Below, in pieces: positions 1-7,669 of a DNA stretch of 64,000 nt. The translations under genes and the position numbers were made by a program. The DNA comes from Methanoregulaceae archaeon (GTDB lineage: Archaea; Halobacteriota; Methanomicrobia; Methanomicrobiales; Methanospirillaceae): contig JACTUB010000007.1 of assembly GCA_015660885.1 (NCBI GenBank), positions 1-64,000 on the forward strand, in the 5' to 3' direction. Every line of letters starts with the position of its first letter. Within the stretch, counting starts at the first letter, position 1. The notes below the pieces were generated by a model, which ran no database searches, was not told the DNA's origin, and saw only the letters and a list, made by a program, of their open reading frames with translations.

Positions 1-124
1 TCAAACCTAATCCTGCAATTATTCCCGCTATAAGTGCGTTGCGGAGCGGGGGATGCCCATACCATGCTCCATCATACGCACCCTCCTTGCCATCATCGCA
101 TTTTTCCGGATATGAATAATCCAT
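1..124 (-). CDS. N-terminal fragment of a probable heavy-metal P-type ATPase (runs off left edge)
   Basis: The first bases encode, leftwards, the opening 41 residues of a protein whose remainder lies outside the window. The frame starts at an ATG at 122-124 and stays open to base 1. It reads an acidic stretch with one cysteine (YPEKCDD), then WYGHPPLRNALIAG leading into a hydrophobic helix. That layout matches the start of soft-metal-exporting P1B ATPases, where the first membrane helix follows directly. No catalytic motif is visible, so the family call is inference. The divergent HxlR regulator gene next to it could control it. Confidence 0.4.
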   Translation of the reverse strand, partial: MDYSYPEKCDDGKEGAYDGAWYGHPPLRNALIAGIIAGLGL

Positions 125-222
125 GATGTGATCCTTCGGACAGTAGCCGGTAATTTTCTGATAGATAGTATCCGTTTAATAGTTGATAAGCAGAAAAGTA
201 ACGCAAGAGGTAGGTAGTATCC

Positions 223-597
223 ATGGAGAAACCTCCAGCCGGGACCAATGATTTATGTTTCTGCCCGTTGTTTGGCATCCTTGATGTGATAGCGAAGAAG
301 TGGGCACTCCTGATCATCGCTATCCTCGGTAACGAAGGCGAGAGGGGGTTCAACGAACTGAAAAAAGAGCTTGGCTGCATCAGTCCGAAACCGCTCTCCG
401 ACACGTTAAAGAACCTTGAACGGATTGGGCTTGTGGCCAAGAAAATTCTGAAGACTTCCCCGCCGACCGTGAAGTACTCCCTCACATCCGATGGCCGGGA
501 ACTACGGGAGCACCTGATCCCGATGCTGGTCTGGGTATCGGAACGTGGGGGGCAGGAGATGCCGGGCTGTCCGATAAAGGCGGGGAGACACCATTGA
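223..597 (+). CDS. HxlR-family winged-helix transcriptional regulator
   Basis: The 124-residue protein has the size and pattern of HxlR/DUF24 regulators. A short N-terminal part with Cys-containing CFCPLFGILD leads into the helix KKWALLIIAIL, then the recognition region ISPKPLSDTLKNLERIGLV and the wing with TVKYSLTSDGREL. Such proteins bind promoter DNA as dimers and often sense redox-active or toxic compounds through cysteines. A purine-rich ribosome site (AAGAGGTAGG) precedes the ATG. It is divergent from the putative metal ATPase at the left edge, about 100 bp away, so joint control is plausible but unproven. The target is unknown. Confidence 0.85.
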   Translation: MEKPPAGTNDLCFCPLFGILDVIAKKWALLIIAILGNEGERGFNELKKELGCISPKPLSDTLKNLERIGLVAKKILKTSPPTVKYSLTSDGRELREHLIPMLVWVSERGGQEMPGCPIKAGRHH

Positions 598-657
598 CCT
601 GATGCCTGAAACTCCTCCTTTTCCTCTGGCCGGATACCTCCCCACTACCGGATTTAT

Positions 658-861
658 TTACGATTTTGTTATCAGGGTCTTGACCCATTCCCGGTTCGTC
701 CAGAGGGCGCAGCCACCGTTCGTTTCCGTCAGCAGGTCGTGATGCCGGCGGTACTCAGTCAGGTCCGGTTTGGGTGATCGTCGGTCATAGCCAATCCGGT
801 GAGGGGGTTCATGGCGGTAACGGTTTTCATGGTTGTCCTGTTGATGTTTTCTGATATCCAT
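658..861 (-). CDS. Doubtful 67-residue His/Arg-rich open frame
   Basis: An open frame begins 17 bp after the flavodoxin stop on the same strand. It would encode a hydrophilic protein rich in His, Arg and Asp ending in WTNREWVKTLITKS. No domain is recognised and no clear ribosome site precedes the ATG. Its downstream position and ordinary codon choice allow a small gene, but nothing else supports it. It may equally be noise in the roughly 280-bp gap between the HxlR gene and the flavodoxin gene. Confidence 0.2.
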   Translation of the reverse strand: MDIRKHQQDNHENRYRHEPPHRIGYDRRSPKPDLTEYRRHHDLLTETNGGCALWTNREWVKTLITKS

Positions 862-877
862 AAGATACAGGACTGGT

Positions 878-1360
878 TCAGCGGTTTTTTACTGCGTTGA
901 TGCTGTCGATGAGGACCTTGACCTTCTGTTCGTCCCCGACCTCTTTTTTGGTCAACACGAATTGCCCGACAGCGGTCACGCCTTTTGCCTCGAGGGCTTT
1001 TTTCAGAATCAGAAGGGTGTCTTTTGCTGAACCCCCGCAGGTCGCGAAGATGACAGCTTTTTTCCCCTCACATCCTTTGAGCGCTGCAATCGCTGCGTTG
1101 ATCGCAGGCGTGGCTTTGAATGCCCAGACCGGTGTGCCGATGACGACCAGATCAGATGCGGAGACGTCGATAGTCTCCGGTTCAATCGGGTCGCACTCTT
1201 CCTTCATCGCACGATAGCACCCCAGAGTGTATGCAGTGAGTGAGGAGTAATTCTGTCTCAGTTTGACTTCAACAAGATCTCCCCCGCATGCTTTCTGGAT
1301 CTTCTCAGCAATCCCGCGGGTAATCCCGGAATAGGAATGGTAAATTATACTGGTTTTCAT
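878..1360 (-). CDS. Flavodoxin-domain protein
   Basis: This 160-residue protein has the flavodoxin fold. The N-terminal strand MKTSIIYHSYSGITRGIAEKI carries the phosphate-binding loop (HSYSGITR). A middle strand, DLVVIGTPVWAFKATPAI, forms the isoalloxazine-side loop, and KAVIFATCGGS is a third ligand loop. Flavodoxins carry FMN and move electrons; in methanogens related proteins are often stress-linked, but the partner cannot be read from this sequence. It follows the small membrane protein gene at 1424-1795 on the same strand with a 63-bp gap, so they may be co-transcribed. Confidence 0.88.
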   Translation of the reverse strand: MKTSIIYHSYSGITRGIAEKIQKACGGDLVEVKLRQNYSSLTAYTLGCYRAMKEECDPIEPETIDVSASDLVVIGTPVWAFKATPAINAAIAALKGCEGKKAVIFATCGGSAKDTLLILKKALEAKGVTAVGQFVLTKKEVGDEQKVKVLIDSINAVKNR

Positions 1361-1423
1361 GGTTTATCCTCGTGAAATTTTTCTGAATGTACTCCACTTA
1401 AGACAAAAAAGAGAGGACTTGAA

Positions 1424-1795
1424 TCAGCCGGTTTTCCACCAGCTTTTTGCAGCAATCATAATACCCATAAGGATAAGGAAAATTCCAATAATATAAGGCC
1501 AGAATCCTCGAGGAGCCCAGATGATGGCGACACCGACGATGATCATGAATAATCCGACCACCACGGAAATCCACCGGCTGCCGTGCGAGCAGCAGGGGGC
1601 CGCTGAACCGGGTGCCGTACCCACAACCGGCTTAAGAAATCCCTGGGCAATGAAACCGAGACCCAGACCTATAAGTATGCCGGGTACCGGGTGGCCTGCA
1701 ATCAGTCCTGCACCAAGTCCAATAAGGGCGCCAGCCAGTACAAGGAAATGCCTGCCATGTTGTCGGGGGTGCTCGTGCTCTTCAACTGTTGTCAT
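1424..1795 (-). CDS. Small integral membrane protein with four predicted helices
   Basis: The 123-residue protein starts with a hydrophilic His-rich tail (EEHEHPRQHGRH), then two glycine-rich helices around residues 17-55 and two more at about 75-115. A short loop between the pairs has the Cys pair CCSHG. The packing of Gly in the helices suggests tightly packed membrane segments. The His tail and CC pair could bind metal, which is speculation. No family is recognised. It lies upstream of the flavodoxin gene on the same strand. Confidence 0.6.
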   Translation of the reverse strand: MTTVEEHEHPRQHGRHFLVLAGALIGLGAGLIAGHPVPGILIGLGLGFIAQGFLKPVVGTAPGSAAPCCSHGSRWISVVVGLFMIIVGVAIIWAPRGFWPYIIGIFLILMGIMIAAKSWWKTG

Positions 1796-2127
1796 ATGCA
1801 GGAAGTTTGCAGCCTGTCATAATAAGATTTGGGACAGTTCCGGACCCTCGTGCCTGTGGGCCGGATCTGGGTCAGCGCTCATCAACCGGGTTCCGTGATG
1901 ACAACGATGCGAACCTGGCCGGACCCGGGCATCATCCTCCAGCGTCACGAGCGGGGAGACTACGTACCACGGACAAAGGTTGCAAAACCGTAGCCGCTCT
2001 GTTCAGAGCTGGATACTATCAGACCCTTCACTAAAACCCGCCAGGGTGGGACGAGTATGCCGGGAGGCAAAGAGAACCTCCCAAACAATGGCAGATTATC
2101 GCTTTAAAATGTTCGCTAATGGACGCT

Positions 2128-2316
2128 ATTGGATGGCAGATCTCATGGTTGATCAGCCATACCTACCGATAAGGGGAAAGACCCCTGTTGTGGATATTCC
2201 TGTTATACCCCTTTTATCGTTTTTACCAGGGTAACCAGGGAATTTCCCTACCAGAGAATCCCCATGCCGGTGGCAATTCCCGATGTCGTATCGAAATATT
2301 TTCTCTCTTCGGTCAT
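2128..2316 (-). repeat. Diverged repeat, copy 1
   Basis: This segment aligns along its length with 3951-4134 on the same strand. Conserved blocks include TACCGAT with a following GGGGAAA run, TAACCAGG, AATTTCC, GATGGCAAT/GGTGGCAAT and GAAATATTTTCTCT. Identity is partial with small indels, so the duplication is old. Both copies hold the same short coding remnant. Confidence 0.65.
2203..2316 (-). pseudogene. Decayed small membrane-protein gene, copy 1
   Basis: Read leftwards from the ATG at 2314-2316, the frame gives MTEERKYFD, a glycine-rich stretch GIATGMGILW, an in-frame TAG at 2248-2250, then GNSLVTLVKTIKGV and a TAA. The related copy at 3987-4112 reads KIAIGIGILLYGNYLVILIQ through the same region, so the TAG falls inside what was one transmembrane helix. 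A strong TATA-like run lies just upstream, perhaps too close to serve this ATG. Function unknown. Confidence 0.45.
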
Positions 2317-2453
2317 TACATTATATATAAAAATACGATTAACCCGGTGACAAATCCTCCAAAATGCGCAATACCGTTGCTCGTTGAGTCACCCACGTTC
2401 ATCGATATGAAAGTGATGAAAAGTAATGGATTTTTAAAAAGCACCGGAACCTG

Positions 2454-2825
2454 TCAGTGTGCCGAAGGATCATTTTCCATTATCCCGATTACATTTCCCT
2501 CCGGATCCCTGAAATGCGCCTGGTATCCCACACCGGGTATTGGTCGTTTCGGGACAACGATGCTCCCCCCGGCTTTGGTAATCTTTTTGAGACACTCATC
2601 AATAGAATCGACCTGTGCGGTTACCAGAACTCTTGAAGCAGGGCGGTCTTCTTTCCTTGCAATACCACCATTAATTCCCGGTTCACTGTTCATTCCGGTT
2701 GAAATCAGCCAGTAATCCACCGGGCCTTCCCATTTCTCAATGGACCAGCCGAGCACTTTTTTATAAAAATCTGCAACCCGTTCCGGGTTATCCGCGGGGA
2801 TCTCGAAATGCACAACACGCGACAT
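2454..2825 (-). CDS. VOC-superfamily (glyoxalase/bleomycin-resistance fold) protein
   Basis: The 123-residue protein shows a complete VOC module pair. MSRVVHFEIPADNPERVADFYKK is the first beta-alpha unit, and GGSIVVPKRPIPGVGYQAHFRDPEGNVIGIME is the typical last unit with the DPEGN turn. Members bind a divalent metal and act on small molecules as isomerases, dioxygenases or binding proteins. His6 and the Glu in the C-terminal GIME are candidate metal ligands. It stands alone, so its substrate cannot be inferred. Confidence 0.85.
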   Translation of the reverse strand: MSRVVHFEIPADNPERVADFYKKVLGWSIEKWEGPVDYWLISTGMNSEPGINGGIARKEDRPASRVLVTAQVDSIDECLKKITKAGGSIVVPKRPIPGVGYQAHFRDPEGNVIGIMENDPSAH

Positions 2826-2974
2826 GAGATATCACTTGTTCGTGATTGCGTCAAGCGGTACGAAAAAACTTGCTGTTGAGGAAATTTTAAACGGAAACCA
2901 GATGTGATATTGGAAAAAAATGCAGATATCGCTCACTGAATTTCGCTAGGTGTATCTCTTTGTTTCCACCAACT

Positions 2975-2982
2975 TTTTATAC
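2975..2982 (+). promoter_or_regulatory. TATA box for the PAS-sensor gene
   Basis: The sequence TTTTATAC lies about 25 bp before the ATG at 3004. That is the normal archaeal TATA-to-start distance, so the transcript is likely leaderless or nearly so, which supports that ATG over the upstream GTG at 2950. Confidence 0.5.
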
Positions 2983-3003
2983 AACGATCTGAGAGGATCA
3001 TGT

Positions 3004-3723
3004 ATGGTGGACACGGCAACGCTTACATGGCCGGTGAAGCGGAGGGATGATTTCATCCGCATTATCGTATATATCGCTCTCGCAACGGTATTCATATTCA
3101 TCATCGACATTATCACACCTCTCGGCCTGATGATCTGGATCCTCTATCTCATTCCCCTGTTCTTAACCGTGTACCTCAGCTGGAAGTATGCCCCCCTCGT
3201 GATGACCGGTGTGTTTATTCTCCTGATGGCTGCCAGTCTTTTCCTGTCGCCGCGTGACATTCCGATAGAATACGCCTTGCTTAACCGGGCATTCTTCGCG
3301 CTGATCTTAGTCATCGCATCAGTTTTTATCGAGGATTACGTATCGAATGTCGTGGGTCTCGCCCTGAGCGAAGAGCGGTACCGCCATCTCATCGAGTGGT
3401 CGCCTGTCGGGATCATAGTATATCAGCAGGGTGGAATCGCGTACGTAAATCCGGTCGGCATCCGGTTTCTCGGGACGGATGGCGGGGAAACCCTGATAGG
3501 CCGCGATATCGTCGGTATGATCGATCCGGAATTTCAGGAGATATTCCGGGAGCGGGTTGCCCAGGCCGAACTCGGTGCACAGATGACTATTGACAAAGTC
3601 CAGCTCACCAGAAAAGACGGGAGTCACGTAACCGTCAGGATGTCTCTTGCGTCAGTGGTCTGGAATAAAGGGACGGCGATACAGATTGTGATGAGAAATC
3701 CCTGTAGCCCGGAGGATATGTAG
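3004..3723 (+). CDS. Membrane-anchored PAS sensor protein without kinase domain
   Basis: The protein (239 residues from the chosen ATG) has an N-terminal membrane region with about four helices (residues 15-110), then a single PAS domain beginning SEERYRHLIEWSPVGIIVY and ending TAIQIVMR. PAS domains sense small ligands, redox or light. Sensors of this layout normally continue into a histidine kinase, but this frame stops cleanly after the PAS fold at residue 239, with no kinase remnant recognised in the next 500 bp. It may be a stand-alone sensor or a truncated one. The start at 3004 is preferred because of the TATA spacing. Confidence 0.75.
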   Translation: MVDTATLTWPVKRRDDFIRIIVYIALATVFIFIIDIITPLGLMIWILYLIPLFLTVYLSWKYAPLVMTGVFILLMAASLFLSPRDIPIEYALLNRAFFALILVIASVFIEDYVSNVVGLALSEERYRHLIEWSPVGIIVYQQGGIAYVNPVGIRFLGTDGGETLIGRDIVGMIDPEFQEIFRERVAQAELGAQMTIDKVQLTRKDGSHVTVRMSLASVVWNKGTAIQIVMRNPCSPEDM

Positions 3724-3950
3724 ACTGGTGTGATTGATTATAGCCCTAAAGTACGATAGTGCAACCGACATGAAGTACCAGATCCAAAACGGAGCCCTAT
3801 ACTGGCCCGGATTATCCCTTTTTTTGGGGTAATCTGTATTAAGTTACAAAAAATGCCGAATGAAAGACATGTTTATTAAAATACGTTATTATTGCAGTTT
3901 TCCTGGCAAAATACGCTACTGAGGGGTTTTAAATGAGCCTGTTTGGTGCA

Positions 3951-4134
3951 GTTTGGAAGGCGGATCTCTTGCTTAATCAACCATAACTACCGATTGGGGA
4001 AAAGAACCTTGTTTTGATATCGTCGTTCAATCCCTTTCACTGTCTGTATCAGAATAACCAGGTAATTTCCATATAATAATATCCCAATACCGATGGCAAT
4101 TTTTAACGCCATCTGGAAATATTTTCTCTATCAT
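3951..4134 (-). repeat. Diverged repeat, copy 2
   Basis: Partner of 2128-2316, in the same orientation about 1.8 kb away, bracketing the VOC and PAS genes. Similarity is strongest at the two ends and over the membrane-helix coding part. Confidence 0.65.
3987..4112 (-). CDS. Possible 41-residue membrane protein, related to the decayed copy 1
   Basis: From the ATG at 4110-4112 the frame encodes a single helix (KIAIGIGILLYGNYLVILIQ) followed by a basic tail (KGIERRYQ). The residues just before the ATG in the same frame (RKYF) are also conserved in copy 1, where the true start lies further upstream. Copy 2 has lost that upstream start, with stops (TGA, TAG) in its place. It is therefore either a shortened gene or a second remnant. 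No family is recognised. Confidence 0.35.
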   Translation of the reverse strand: MALKIAIGIGILLYGNYLVILIQTVKGIERRYQNKVLFPNR

Positions 4135-4248
4135 AAACCGTTTACTCTGTACAAGAATGTTCGATAACGGTTGAGCTAATGGGATCAAAGGTAAAAAGTA
4201 TGAAAGAATAGATGTAATGATGAAAACAATGGCATTCACTGTTTTCAG

Positions 4249-5284
4249 TTATTTGATAGTTTTTTCTTTCTTCTGAAATTGTTTTTCTTCTACTAGATAA
4301 TTGATAACATTCTCTGAGATATCTGCTGCAGATTCCCCACCCTCCTGACACTTTCAGTAATATAACCAAGCGCAATAGCATCAGAAGTTTTTTGCTGGAG
4401 CACTAGATTATTGATCTCCTCACAGATTGCTTCGAGAGCATATACGGATTCAATAGTCTTGTGTGCTTTTTTCATATCGTTCTCAAAGAGTGAGATAATA
4501 CTACGGTCAAAGATACCAAATGGAAAGCTCACTTGCTTTGGAGATCGTGCTCATGATTGAAGGGTCGATGTCTCTTTTGAGAATCACGTTTGCGTTGTCC
4601 ACAAACCTCTTCGCATGATCACCGATTCGCTCGATGATCCGGCTGATCACGAAGGTAGTGTACTGCCATTCCTGGAGATACTCCCATCTTTTTCGATAGT
4701 ACGACATTGGATAGGATCATGTGAGTCTGTCGGGCGATAAGCCAGTGGAGTCGATCCAAGTCGTTGTCGCGAGCGGTCACATCAGCAGCAAGCGAAGGAT
4801 TTCGTGTCCTGATCGCAGTGATCGCGTCTTCGTGTATTGCTTTCACGATCACGAACATCCGCTTAATGGAGTTTACAAATGGCATCTCTGACGGATTGAG
4901 CAAGTCTTTCAATATGATCATTAAATCGTTCTCTTCGACCGCTTCCTGTCCGATCGTCATCTGGGTAAAATCCCGAACCACCGCTCTGACAAACGGGGGT
5001 AACCTTTCTTTTGATGTGATAGCGATCGTGGTTATGCCCGAGATGTACGCACCGATTAGAAGCCGGAACAGATATTCCGGTTCTGTAATTCCATCAACAG
5101 AAAATTCCTTTTTCCGTTGCAGAGGCTCCTGTTCAATAATCTTTGTTATGAGCAGCGTTCCGTCTAGCTGTAACTCAATTCCGATCGAATCGTTCTTCTT
5201 GATTTTCTGTGCATCTATCCATTCCTTTGGCAGCGTCATTATGTAGGATAATCCGCCGGTAATCTGAACTCTCCGTATTTCCAT
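4249..5284 (-). pseudogene. PhoU-family phosphate regulator with AbrB-like N-terminus, broken by three frameshifts
   Basis: Joining three frames restores a protein of about 345 residues. An N-terminal SpoVT/AbrB-like DNA-binding domain (MEIRRVQITGGLSYIMTLPK) is followed by two PhoU helical repeats (ARQTHMILSNVVLSKKMGVS, FVISRIIERIGDHAKRF, ESAADISENVINYL). The frame breaks at about 4674-4682 (one CT unit short in TCTC), 4515-4522 (one T extra) and 4335-4338 (one G short in a G run). In archaea such proteins regulate phosphate uptake. It faces the intact DUF47 and PiT genes across a shared promoter region. It may be a real pseudogene, a slippage-controlled gene or sequence error. Confidence 0.8.
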
Positions 5285-5303
5285 ATATCCTCATCTCACG
5301 AGA

Positions 5304-5392
5304 ATATCACTATGTCTCTATTTCTCAATGATTGATATATATATCACTATATTCTATGTCGAAAAAGGGTATATTTAACGCCGATTATTTAA
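5304..5392. promoter_or_regulatory. Divergent promoter region of the phosphate genes
   Basis: Between the PhoU-like gene and the DUF47 gene are two exact copies of ATATCACTAT (5304-5313 and 5341-5350), a palindromic TATA-like GATATATATATC (5334-5345) suited to the leftward gene, and TATATTTA (5370-5377) suited to the rightward operon. The direct repeats are candidate regulator sites flanking the leftward TATA box. The binding protein is unknown; the adjacent AbrB/PhoU protein is an obvious suspect. Confidence 0.45.
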
Positions 5393-5442
5393 GGTTGAAT
5401 GATATGATTGAACGAAAAACCATGATGGAAGGAAGATAACAT

Positions 5443-6072
5443 ATGGGCATCAAGGAGTTTCTATTACCTAAGGATGCCATCTTTTCTGATCTCTTCGAAC
5501 GTCAAGCAGGACTTTTAAAGGAGGCGGCGTTGCAGCTTGTCTTCATGACTGAAGATTTTACCAATGTCAATGAGAAACGCCATGCCATCGAGAAACTTGA
5601 ACAAAAAGGTGACCAGATTACTCATGATATTTATGAACAATTGAACCGTACATTCATCACTCCCCTTGATCCTGAGGAGATCTCACACCTTGCATCTACC
5701 CTTGACAATGTGCTGGACTATATCGATGATTCGGCGGAAAAAATGTTTTTATATACTATTGCCAATACCAACTCGCATATGATCGAACTTGCGAAACTTA
5801 TCCACATGTCAACGATAGAGATTGAAAGCGCTGTCAAGCATATCCGTTCGATTAAAGACCCGCGTTATATTGAGGAGCGTTGTATTGAGGTGAACCGTTT
5901 AGAAAATCTTGCAGATGATGTACTTGCCAATGCAGTTACCGATCTCTTCAAAACAAATGATGCGATAACAATTATCAAACTCAAGGATATATACGAGAAT
6001 CTCGAAATTGCAACTGATTACTGCGAGGACGTCGCAAATGTCCTATCCAATATTGCAATCAGGCATTCATGA
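5443..6072 (+). CDS. DUF47 (PhoU-like) phosphate-transport accessory protein
   Basis: The 209-residue all-helical protein has the DUF47 layout: MGIKEFLLPKDAIFSDLFE at the start, a heptad-like helix with EKLEQKGDQITHDIYEQLN, the LDPEEISHLASTLDNVLDYID segment, and LENLADDVLANAVTDLF later. DUF47 proteins are PhoU-like and are nearly always next to a Pit permease, whose activity they are thought to modulate. Here the PiT gene begins 31 bp downstream, so both are surely one operon. A purine-rich GAAGGAAGATAAC precedes the ATG. Confidence 0.92.
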   Translation: MGIKEFLLPKDAIFSDLFERQAGLLKEAALQLVFMTEDFTNVNEKRHAIEKLEQKGDQITHDIYEQLNRTFITPLDPEEISHLASTLDNVLDYIDDSAEKMFLYTIANTNSHMIELAKLIHMSTIEIESAVKHIRSIKDPRYIEERCIEVNRLENLADDVLANAVTDLFKTNDAITIIKLKDIYENLEIATDYCEDVANVLSNIAIRHS

Positions 6073-6103
6073 ATACAGAATAGATTACTGGTGAGAGGAT
6101 TGC

Positions 6104-7135
6104 ATGATTGAGGCCCCATTAATTCTGATTATTGCTATCATCATAATTGCGTTTATTTTCGATTTCACTAATGGGTTTCATGATTCGGCTAATTCGATAT
6201 CAACAGTAGTTTCAACAAAGGTCTTATCACCACGTAGTGCGGTTGCATTTGCTGCTTTTTTCAATTTTATTGCTGCTTTCGCTTTCGGGGTAGCCGTGGC
6301 AAACACAATTAGTACGATTATCCAGCTGAATTCTGTCCGGATCGAAATTATTCCCTACCTTATTTTATCTGCTCTGGTTGGAGCAATTGCATGGAATATC
6401 ATCACGTGGTTTTTTGGTCTTCCCACCTCCTCTTCCCATGCACTTATCGGTGGACTTACCGGGGCCGGGATCTGCGCAGCCGGGATTGCCGCTATCAAAT
6501 TGTCAACAGTCGAACTGGTTGCGACGTTCATGATCCTTTCTCCCCTAATCGGGCTTGCGTGCGGGTTCCTGTTCATGGTACTTGTCCTTAATGTTACGAA
6601 AAAGGCGAACAAGCAGACCGCTGAAAATTATTTCAAGAGACTCCAGCTCTTTTCTGCTGCTGCCTTCAGCTTCAGTCATGGCACGAATGATGCACAAAAA
6701 ACAATGGGAATTATCGTCCCACTCCTGTTCTCTATCGGGTACTTTGGAGCAGGAGTTAATCCGAATGCCCTACCGGTTCCACTATGGGTAATCTTGGCTG
6801 CCCACGCATCGATCGGTCTCGGCACTCTTTCCGGTGGTTGGCGTATTGTCAAAACCATGGGATACAAGATTACAAAACTCCGACCGGTGCACGGTTTTGC
6901 CGCAGAAACCGCAGGTGCTGCGACAATTATCGGTGCATCCATCTTTGGTATCCCGGTAAGTACAACCCACGTCATCTGTTCATCCATCATGGGTGTTGGA
7001 ACAACCATGGGAACTAGTGCAGTGAAATGGGGCGTTGCAAGGAGTATCGTCTTAGTGTGGATCCTCACCATTCCCATCAGTGCACTTATCGGGTTTGTAA
7101 CATTTGCAGTTATCCGGATAGTTATCGGGTACTGA
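6104..7135 (+). CDS. pit: PiT-family inorganic phosphate transporter
   Basis: This 343-residue integral membrane protein carries both PiT signature repeats: DFTNGFHDSANSISTVV near the N-terminus and FSHGTNDAQKTMGIIVP in the second half. Each sits before a bundle of hydrophobic helices, about ten in total. PiT carriers import phosphate, usually as a metal-phosphate complex, with protons or sodium. The DUF47 gene just upstream is the typical partner. A run of eight T residues follows the stop by about 17 bp. Confidence 0.95.
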   Translation: MIEAPLILIIAIIIIAFIFDFTNGFHDSANSISTVVSTKVLSPRSAVAFAAFFNFIAAFAFGVAVANTISTIIQLNSVRIEIIPYLILSALVGAIAWNIITWFFGLPTSSSHALIGGLTGAGICAAGIAAIKLSTVELVATFMILSPLIGLACGFLFMVLVLNVTKKANKQTAENYFKRLQLFSAAAFSFSHGTNDAQKTMGIIVPLLFSIGYFGAGVNPNALPVPLWVILAAHASIGLGTLSGGWRIVKTMGYKITKLRPVHGFAAETAGAATIIGASIFGIPVSTTHVICSSIMGVGTTMGTSAVKWGVARSIVLVWILTIPISALIGFVTFAVIRIVIGY

Positions 7136-7152
7136 ACAGGAAGAGTCCACTG

Positions 7153-7160
7153 TTTTTTTT
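7153..7160 (+). terminator. T-run terminator after pit
   Basis: Eight consecutive T residues lie 17 bp beyond the PiT stop codon, the usual archaeal oligo-T termination signal. Confidence 0.5.
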
Positions 7161-7640
7161 AGATTATAGATAAATATAAAAAATCTTACAATTATTTGGA
7201 ATTTGGTAAAAGTGATAGCAGAAACGATGGGTTGCAAAAAGAAAGATATGAATTATTTTTATGTAGACGCGGAGCAAATAGGGATTAGATTGATTTATGG
7301 CAGTAGAATCAAAAAAACAACCGGAAAAGTCAGAAAAACTGGAATCTCCCTGTGGGAGTGGTTGTCGGGATTTTATACCAAAAACCTGTCCCGGTGAAGA
7401 TAGCGGGTGTGCAATATACTGGCGTTTTTCACAAGGTCTTAAATAAAAAAATTAAGACCCATGTACTATCACTCACTATTTTAGAAACTGATATCACGTA
7501 TGAGGGGTTGCATTTTGCTAGATAAATATAACCCCCATTTAGAGTGCGTGCATCCGGATTCGAACCTCCTATTCATCCATTATCTTTATCCCTAGTTCCG
7601 GAATGATAGCATTGCAAACATTAGCGGGAAAAACCATCAC
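7161..7640. other. 480-bp gap with no supported gene
   Basis: One 64-codon frame at 7203-7397 (plus strand) has no recognisable domain or convincing ribosome site and is not called. Near 7556 the minus strand reads GGTTCGAATCC, a tRNA T-loop-like string, but the bases around it cannot form a T stem, acceptor stem or anticodon arm, so it is at most a tRNA scrap. Confidence 0.5.
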
Positions 7641-7644
7641 AACC

Positions 7645-7653
7645 CTTATAATT
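7645..7653 (+). promoter_or_regulatory. TATA box for the rps15 operon
   Basis: CTTATAATT lies so that transcription would begin near 7670-7675, placing about 135 nt of leader, including the folded element, ahead of the rps15 ATG. Confidence 0.5.
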
Positions 7654-7669
7654 CCTCCACCCAAATACA

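Larger units (their letters stand above)
1796..2453. other. 658-bp stretch without an intact gene
   Basis: No convincing intact coding frame lies between the small membrane protein gene and the VOC gene. The only structure seen is at 2128-2316, a diverged copy of a segment found again at 3951-4134. It includes a small decayed membrane-protein frame and a TATA-like run at 2318-2333. The part from 1800 to 2100 shows nothing recognisable. Confidence 0.6.
3724..4248. other. 525-bp gap holding repeat copy 2
   Basis: Apart from the diverged repeat at 3951-4134 and its small frame, no gene is visible between the PAS sensor and the broken PhoU-like gene. The stretch is AT-rich compared with its surroundings. 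Confidence 0.5.

Noticed and set aside
7203..7397. 64-codon plus-strand frame after pit
   Set aside because: No ribosome site, no domain, and it lies after a T-run terminator; codon use is not clearly coding.
7546..7570. Minus-strand GGTTCGAATCC resembling a tRNA T loop
   Set aside because: Only two stem pairs can form on each side and no acceptor, D or anticodon arm was found within 90 bp; at best a tRNA scrap.
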